From positions 62,001 through 126,000 of the forward strand of contig JAHDVK010000012.1 of NCBI GenBank assembly GCA_023384675.1: a DNA stretch of 64,000 nucleotides, given 5' to 3'. The position numbers and the translations under genes are program-made. Origin of the DNA: Bryobacteraceae bacterium (GTDB taxonomy: Bacteria; Acidobacteriota; Terriglobia; Bryobacterales; Bryobacteraceae). Position 1 is the stretch's first letter. Each line of letters starts with the position of its first letter. This document shows positions 60,320 through 64,000 of the stretch, in pieces. The notes under the pieces are model-generated. The model saw nothing but the letters and a program-made list of their open reading frames with translations. It was not told the DNA's origin and made no database searches.

Positions 60320-61182
60320 CGGAACCCGCGAAACCCGTGCTCCTGATCGGCCTGGGCAATCCGCTGATGGGCGACGAAGGCATCGGCTGGCATGTCGCGG
60401 AGCGTTTGAGAATGGACTCGCGATTGCCCTCTTACCTGGAATCAATTGCCGGCGGAACGGACCTGCTGCGGTTCGCGCCCCTCATCGAGAAGTGCAGACA
60501 CGTCGTCCTGGTGGATGCCTTGCTCGACGAAGACCGGCCGGGCCGTGTTCAGTTCGTGGAAGGCCCCCTCGCCGGCTTCGATTCGCGGCAGGGCCATGCG
60601 CACAGCCTCTCCGCGCTCCAGGCCATTGAACTCCTTCGATTGCTGACGCCCTCCCTGTCTGCCGTTCGCTTCACGCTGGCTCTGGTAGGAATTGCATCCG
60701 CCTCGATGTCGGCGGCGTTGTCCGCGCCCCTCGCGGCAGCGCTGCCCGGTATCACTGACGCGATCCTGGGCAAATGCATCATGTCGCCGGAAACTCCCGC
60801 GCAGCCGGCCCACGCACCTCACCCGTTTCAGATCTGCGGCGCCTGTAAACAGGCGTGGCCTACTTGGGAGGGTTTCGTTGTCGACCCCGCCATCCGACTG
60901 CTCGGCTTCCAGGCGGTCATCGCCAATGCGGACCTCAATCTGCTCGTCTTCGAACACAGATGCGGCAGTTCGGTCTCGATTTTGGCCCGCCGGTTGCGCC
61001 ACTTGCTGCCCGGTCAGGAAGGAGAGCGCCCGTTCACAACACTGTTCGGCACCGGCGAATGCCACGAACACTGCCGGTTTCTGACGAATCTGGAGATGTG
61101 CGACTCACCCTGTGTCAACGCGCGCGACCGGAGGTTGATTTTATTATTTCAATCAATGAAGAGAGGCGTTAGCCAGCCCTAG
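60316..61182 (+). CDS. Hydrogenase maturation protease fused to a Cys-rich C-terminal domain
   Basis: The ATG overlaps the kinase stop by 4 nt; the product has 288 residues. Residues 8-152 are a HycI/HyaD-type nickel-dependent endopeptidase with GLGNPLMGDEGIGWHV (Glu21), VLVDALLD (Asp67) and GHAHSLSALQAIELL (His96) as the Ni-sensing residues. It would cut the HydA tail after His426. Residues about 165-288 form an extra domain with seven cysteines: CGAC (174, 177), HRCGSS (216), CHEHC (249, 253) and CDSPC (262, 266), suggestive of a Zn or Fe-S site. Family members are usually about 150-170 residues. The fusion's role is unknown. Confidence 0.88.
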   Translation: MTEPAKPVLLIGLGNPLMGDEGIGWHVAERLRMDSRLPSYLESIAGGTDLLRFAPLIEKCRHVVLVDALLDEDRPGRVQFVEGPLAGFDSRQGHAHSLSALQAIELLRLLTPSLSAVRFTLALVGIASASMSAALSAPLAAALPGITDAILGKCIMSPETPAQPAHAPHPFQICGACKQAWPTWEGFVVDPAIRLLGFQAVIANADLNLLVFEHRCGSSVSILARRLRHLLPGQEGERPFTTLFGTGECHEHCRFLTNLEMCDSPCVNARDRRLILLFQSMKRGVSQP

Positions 61183-61441
61183 TATTACTGGTTTGCCAAC
61201 GACGTCAATCGAACCACGAACGCGCGGTCCGACGTTGCTGCGGCGGGCACGGCTGCCCGGATCGCGCCTCCGGGCTCCTGCCGGTGACGCCACGTGCGTC
61301 TCTCGGTCTCTCCCTCTGTTGGAGTCACCTGGGTTGAGTGCCCAGCCCGGAGTTCCTGGATGGATCCCGAAGCAAACGGCAGCGGTTGCTGGCGCTGTCG
61401 CCATTCATTCATATGAACTTCCCTCCGGGGCCGCCATCTAA

Positions 61442-61723
61442 TCGAGCTCCATTGAACTCGGACCGCCGTTCCGGAACGTACCCACATTCAAAGGCACGAT
61501 CAAGACCAAGACCACGACGGTCATTCTCTCGAAGGACGCCCGTCTCCCCGTACGCGCGGTCACGCGTGAGGAAATATTGCGGATCCACGCGGAATTCTGG
61601 AGGAAAAAGCAACAGGAAGAAACCGTCAGGCAAGAGAGCGACATCGCCCGCGACGGCAAACTCCTGGCTCAGCACAAGCCCCGCCCGGGCCTGAGCAGCG
61701 AGCAGGATGCCCGGAATCCTTGA
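61442..61723 (+). pseudogene. Coding remnant of a hypothetical protein
   Basis: A 93-codon frame with no start codon follows a TAA (61439-61441) and ends in TGA at 61721. It reads SIELGPPFRNVPTFKGTIK, ILSKDARLPVRAVTREEILR, IHAEFWRKKQQEETVRQES. The pattern '...LSK..RLP.R.VTREE.L...' resembles a segment in hypothetical exported proteins from environmental bacteria. The missing N-terminus and upstream stop mark it as a broken gene. Confidence 0.45.
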
Positions 61724-61872
61724 CTTCGAAGCCCTGCGCGCCCTCATCGACCGCTAACCCGGCTCCCGCCAATGGGTGACAAAGGGTGAATCGAGAAAGG
61801 CCCTCCATTCCTCATCCGCCCCCGAGAACCGTCGAAGGTGAATAACCACGCAAAACCGATAGGCCTAGACTG

Positions 61873-62100
61873 CCGCGCCTGGTTCTGCCAGGGATTCCCC
61901 ACTGCATCATCCAGCACGGGGACTACTGCCATCTGGCCTACTTGGGCCGGAGTCTGCCAGCTCTGCCGCGAACACTGCTGAAGGACTTTCCCGGCCTCAC
62001 AGCGTCGCCGATCCGGGCTACTGCCTGCTCGCCGTGCCGCTCCGGGCCCGCTTGGTGAAGCAGGCGCGAGTCCACGGCTCTAACGCACGTGAGGGTGGCG
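61873..62100 (+). pseudogene. Decayed REP-associated tyrosine (Y1/IS200-like) transposase
   Basis: From 61873 the frame reads PRLVLPGIPHCIIQHGDY, a near match to the N-terminal signature of RAYT/Y1 transposases (RLV.PG.PHH..QRGN). The second His of the PHH pair is Cys and QRG is QHG. Further on, another frame reads GYCLLAVPLRA near 62010-62040, reminiscent of the AYCLMPNHVHLIAVP region but with the HUH-like motif lost. The start codon is missing and the frame shifts, so this is a dead copy; the 3' limit is approximate. Confidence 0.45.
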
Positions 62101-62255
62101 TCCCAACAGTCGGCTGAGCGATCCCGTTCCGGCAGTTCGGGTCTCTGCGAGCCAAGTCAGGGTTGACTCGTTCAGGATAACGACCCGGGTGATATCCCTG
62201 GGCGCGGAGGCGCGAATTGCGGTATGCTGCATGGTCGAAGCGAGGAACCGATCCG

Positions 62256-62738
62256 ATGTCAGAGAAGCCCACCGGCAAGCGGTACCGGATGATCAAGATG
62301 GTTGAGGCGCGGCGCCTGAACCCGAAGAGCGGCATCCCGCTGACGGAGCCGCCCACCGCCATCCCGTTCGGCGGCCTGCTGTATGAGGTGCGCGAGGAGC
62401 GCGACCTGTACAAGTTCACGTATCTCGGCAAGCCGTACCAGTGCCTGCAGTCGATCCTGCAGCCCGCCATGGAGTTGTTTGACGGAGGCTCCGGCGGCGC
62501 TGACGCGCAAGCCGAAGGCTCCTCTGTTGCCTTCGCAGCCGATCCGCTGCCGCCGCCGGTTGCGCCGGTGGCCGCGGCTGAACCAGCGCCGTTCCAGTGG
62601 GAGCAGCTTCCTACCTCTCATGGGCCGCTGCTCCGCGCGAAACTGCCCGGCGGCTGGATGGTGATGACCGGGCGCGGCACGGCGCTGGTCTTCTATCCCG
62701 ATCCGCAACACAAGTGGGATGGCGCCACGCTCGACTAA
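62256..62738 (+). CDS. Hypothetical two-segment protein
   Basis: With the ATG at 62256 (GAGGA upstream) the product has 160 residues. The N-terminal half (KRYRMIKMVEARRLNPKSG, IPFGGLLYEVREERDLYKFT, YLGKPYQCLQSILQPA) looks like a small beta fold. A Pro/Ala-rich linker (about 85-118) leads to a second piece (SHGPLLRAKLPGGWMVMTGR, GTALVFYPDPQHKWD). I do not recognise a family. It is cytoplasmic by composition, and its end overlaps the possible start of the following gene by 20 nt. Confidence 0.6.
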   Translation: MSEKPTGKRYRMIKMVEARRLNPKSGIPLTEPPTAIPFGGLLYEVREERDLYKFTYLGKPYQCLQSILQPAMELFDGGSGGADAQAEGSSVAFAADPLPPPVAPVAAAEPAPFQWEQLPTSHGPLLRAKLPGGWMVMTGRGTALVFYPDPQHKWDGATLD

Positions 62739-63915
62739 CCCAGATGGACCTCGCCGGCACGTGAACCCGATTCGAAGAGCCGTCCGCGGCCTGGCCGGCC
62801 GCTGGCGCGAGGGCGAGGAGCGCCGCCGCCTCGCGCCGCTCTACGACCCGGATCCTCAGAATCTCGACCCCGCCGCGCACCTGCGGGAGGCCGTCGAATG
62901 GCTCAAGCGGGCGCAGGATGCGGGTACGGACCGCGGCGTCTCTTATGGCGTGAAATTCGGCGGGGATTTTGACGTCAGTTATCCCGAAACCACCGGCTAT
63001 ATTTGCCAGACTTTTGTCCAACTTTGGCGCCGGACCGGAGAGGAGGATCACCTTAATCGCGCCATCGCGATGGGCGATTGGGAGGCGGAGATCCAAATGC
63101 CCGAAGGCGCCGTGATGGGGGGCAAGTTCAACGCGAAACGCACGCCTGCCATCTTTAACACCGGCATGGTGCTGCTCGGCTGGGCCGAACTGATCCGCGC
63201 CACCGGCGAGCCGCGCTTTCGCCAGGCCGCCGAACGCGCCGGTGAGTGGATGATCGCGATGCAGGAGCCGGACGGAAACTGGATTCGCGGCCATTCCGGC
63301 TTTGCCGCGCCCGGCATCTCGGTGTACAACGTGAAGGCGGCCTGGGGGCTGTGCGCCACGGGAAAGGCGCTTGCGCGGTCCGATTTCGTGGACGCCGCGG
63401 TGCGCAACGCCGGATACTGCCTGACGCGACAAGCCGCAAACGGCTGGTTCCAGGACTGTTGCTTGACCGATGCGCAACGCCCCCTGCTGCATACGCTCGC
63501 CTACACGATGCAGGGTTTGCTAGAGATGGGGCGTCTGACGGGGCGGGAGGACTTTATCGCGGCGGCGCGCCGCGCGGCCGATGCGCAGGTGGGGCTGCTT
63601 GCGCCCGATGGGTTTCTGCCCGGCCGCCAGGATGAGCAATTCCGCCCCGCCGCGGACTGGTGCTGCCTGACGGGCTCGGCGCAGGTCTCCATTGTGCTGA
63701 GTGCGCTTGCCTGCCTGACCGGCGAAGCGCACTACCGCGAGGCGGCCGTGCGCCTGAACCGCTACCTGATGGCGCGGCATGACATCCGCAATCGAGACCC
63801 GCGCCTGCGCGGCGGCCTCCCCGGTTCCTGGCCCACCGATGGCGAATACGGACGCTTTATGGTTCTGAATTGGGCGGCAAAATTCTTCGTAGACGCGCTG
63901 ATTTCCTTGGAATAA
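62719..63915 (+). CDS. (Alpha/alpha)-barrel glycosidase-like protein
   Basis: The frame gives 398 residues from the ATG at 62719, or 384 from a GTG at 62761 that avoids overlapping the previous gene; neither has a strong ribosome site. Repeated helical hairpins run along the chain (HLREAVEWLKRAQDAGTDRG, TGYICQTFVQLWRRTGEEDH, NTGMVLLGWAELIRATGEPR, YNVKAAWGLCATGKALARSD, HTLAYTMQGLLEMGRLTGRE), as in six-hairpin glycosidases and epimerases. Conserved aromatic and acidic residues are present, but the catalytic pair is not certain. Related proteins occur near exopolysaccharide genes. No signal peptide is evident. Confidence 0.7.
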   Translation: MAPRSTNPDGPRRHVNPIRRAVRGLAGRWREGEERRRLAPLYDPDPQNLDPAAHLREAVEWLKRAQDAGTDRGVSYGVKFGGDFDVSYPETTGYICQTFVQLWRRTGEEDHLNRAIAMGDWEAEIQMPEGAVMGGKFNAKRTPAIFNTGMVLLGWAELIRATGEPRFRQAAERAGEWMIAMQEPDGNWIRGHSGFAAPGISVYNVKAAWGLCATGKALARSDFVDAAVRNAGYCLTRQAANGWFQDCCLTDAQRPLLHTLAYTMQGLLEMGRLTGREDFIAAARRAADAQVGLLAPDGFLPGRQDEQFRPAADWCCLTGSAQVSIVLSALACLTGEAHYREAAVRLNRYLMARHDIRNRDPRLRGGLPGSWPTDGEYGRFMVLNWAAKFFVDALISLE

Positions 63916-64000
63916 TCAGGAAACGGTAGGTCAATTAAAACCGTAAATGTCAGCGCGTATACAGCACTTTTTGGCCAATAAAGCTGAATGTAGCTGGCGC
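63916..64000. other. Right-edge intergenic sequence
   Basis: AT-richer than the rest of the window. No terminator hairpin or gene start is recognised before the edge. Confidence 0.3.

Larger units (their letters stand above)
61183..62255. other. Gene-poor region with decayed coding remnants
   Basis: No intact gene is supported across these 1073 nt. They contain two recognisable remnants, listed separately (61442-61723 and 61873-62100). The rest (61183-61441, 61724-61872, 62101-62255) has overlapping short frames on both strands with no homology I recognise and no start with a ribosome site. Confidence 0.5.

Overview
The window is a GC-rich bacterial chromosome segment carrying about 58 protein genes on both strands, one tRNA and three decayed gene remnants. 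The best guess for the source is an Acidobacteriota of the Bryobacterales/Solibacter type. Support comes from the TIGR03437 C-terminal module on the 1003-residue beta-propeller protein (10961-7950), which is abundant in Solibacter-like genomes, and from many secreted glycosidases (GH2-like, GH106, GH116), DUF1080 and PQQ-propeller proteins. No rRNA or CRISPR array is present.

Layout. 1-7.9 kb: sugar metabolism (GH2-like enzyme cut by the window edge, DegT aminotransferase, GH106 rhamnosidase, MurQ, rhodanese) and two envelope proteins. 7.9-20.2 kb: the TIGR03437 propeller protein, then on the minus strand a Tad/Flp pilus secretion operon (cpaB, secretin, cpaE/tadZ, tadA, tadB, tadC) ending in an unlisted 33-codon membrane-peptide gene, and preceded by a short unknown gene and a polytopic GT-C-like protein. 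20.4-25.9 kb: GH116, a cupin lipoprotein and a membrane-anchored propeller. 26-31.2 kb: a potABCD polyamine importer converging on a DUF2249 plus DUF438/hemerythrin/PAS pair. 31.4-34.9 kb: cdaA-cdaR-glmM and DUF1080. 35.2-42.3 kb: a tightly packed minus-strand run xseB-ispA-tlyA-nadK-dctA-isomerase-M14 peptidase. 42.3-50.2 kb: peptide symporter, sugar-binding protein/SDR/PH-domain group, a Met-rich secreted protein, rpsU, DJ-1-like protein and a RibB with a degenerate GTP cyclohydrolase II half. tRNA-Ser(GCU) lies at 50.3 kb, followed by an MBL-fold exoprotein.

52.4-61.2 kb is the most distinctive locus. Nine co-directional genes, mostly with overlapping stop/start codons, encode a receiver protein, a receiver-histidine kinase, a second receiver protein, the four subunits of a group 3b-like NAD(P)-linked [NiFe] hydrogenase, a membrane sensor kinase and a hydrogenase maturation protease fused to a Cys-rich domain. 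The hydrogenase small subunit has Asp in place of the second proximal-cluster Cys. No receiver carries a DNA-binding output. The likely reading is a hydrogenase whose synthesis or activity is tied to its own phosphorelay; that link is inferred from gene order only.

Downstream (61.2-62.25 kb) is a gene graveyard with a decayed REP-associated (Y1) transposase and another coding remnant, followed by an unknown protein and an (alpha/alpha)-barrel glycosidase-like protein at the right edge.
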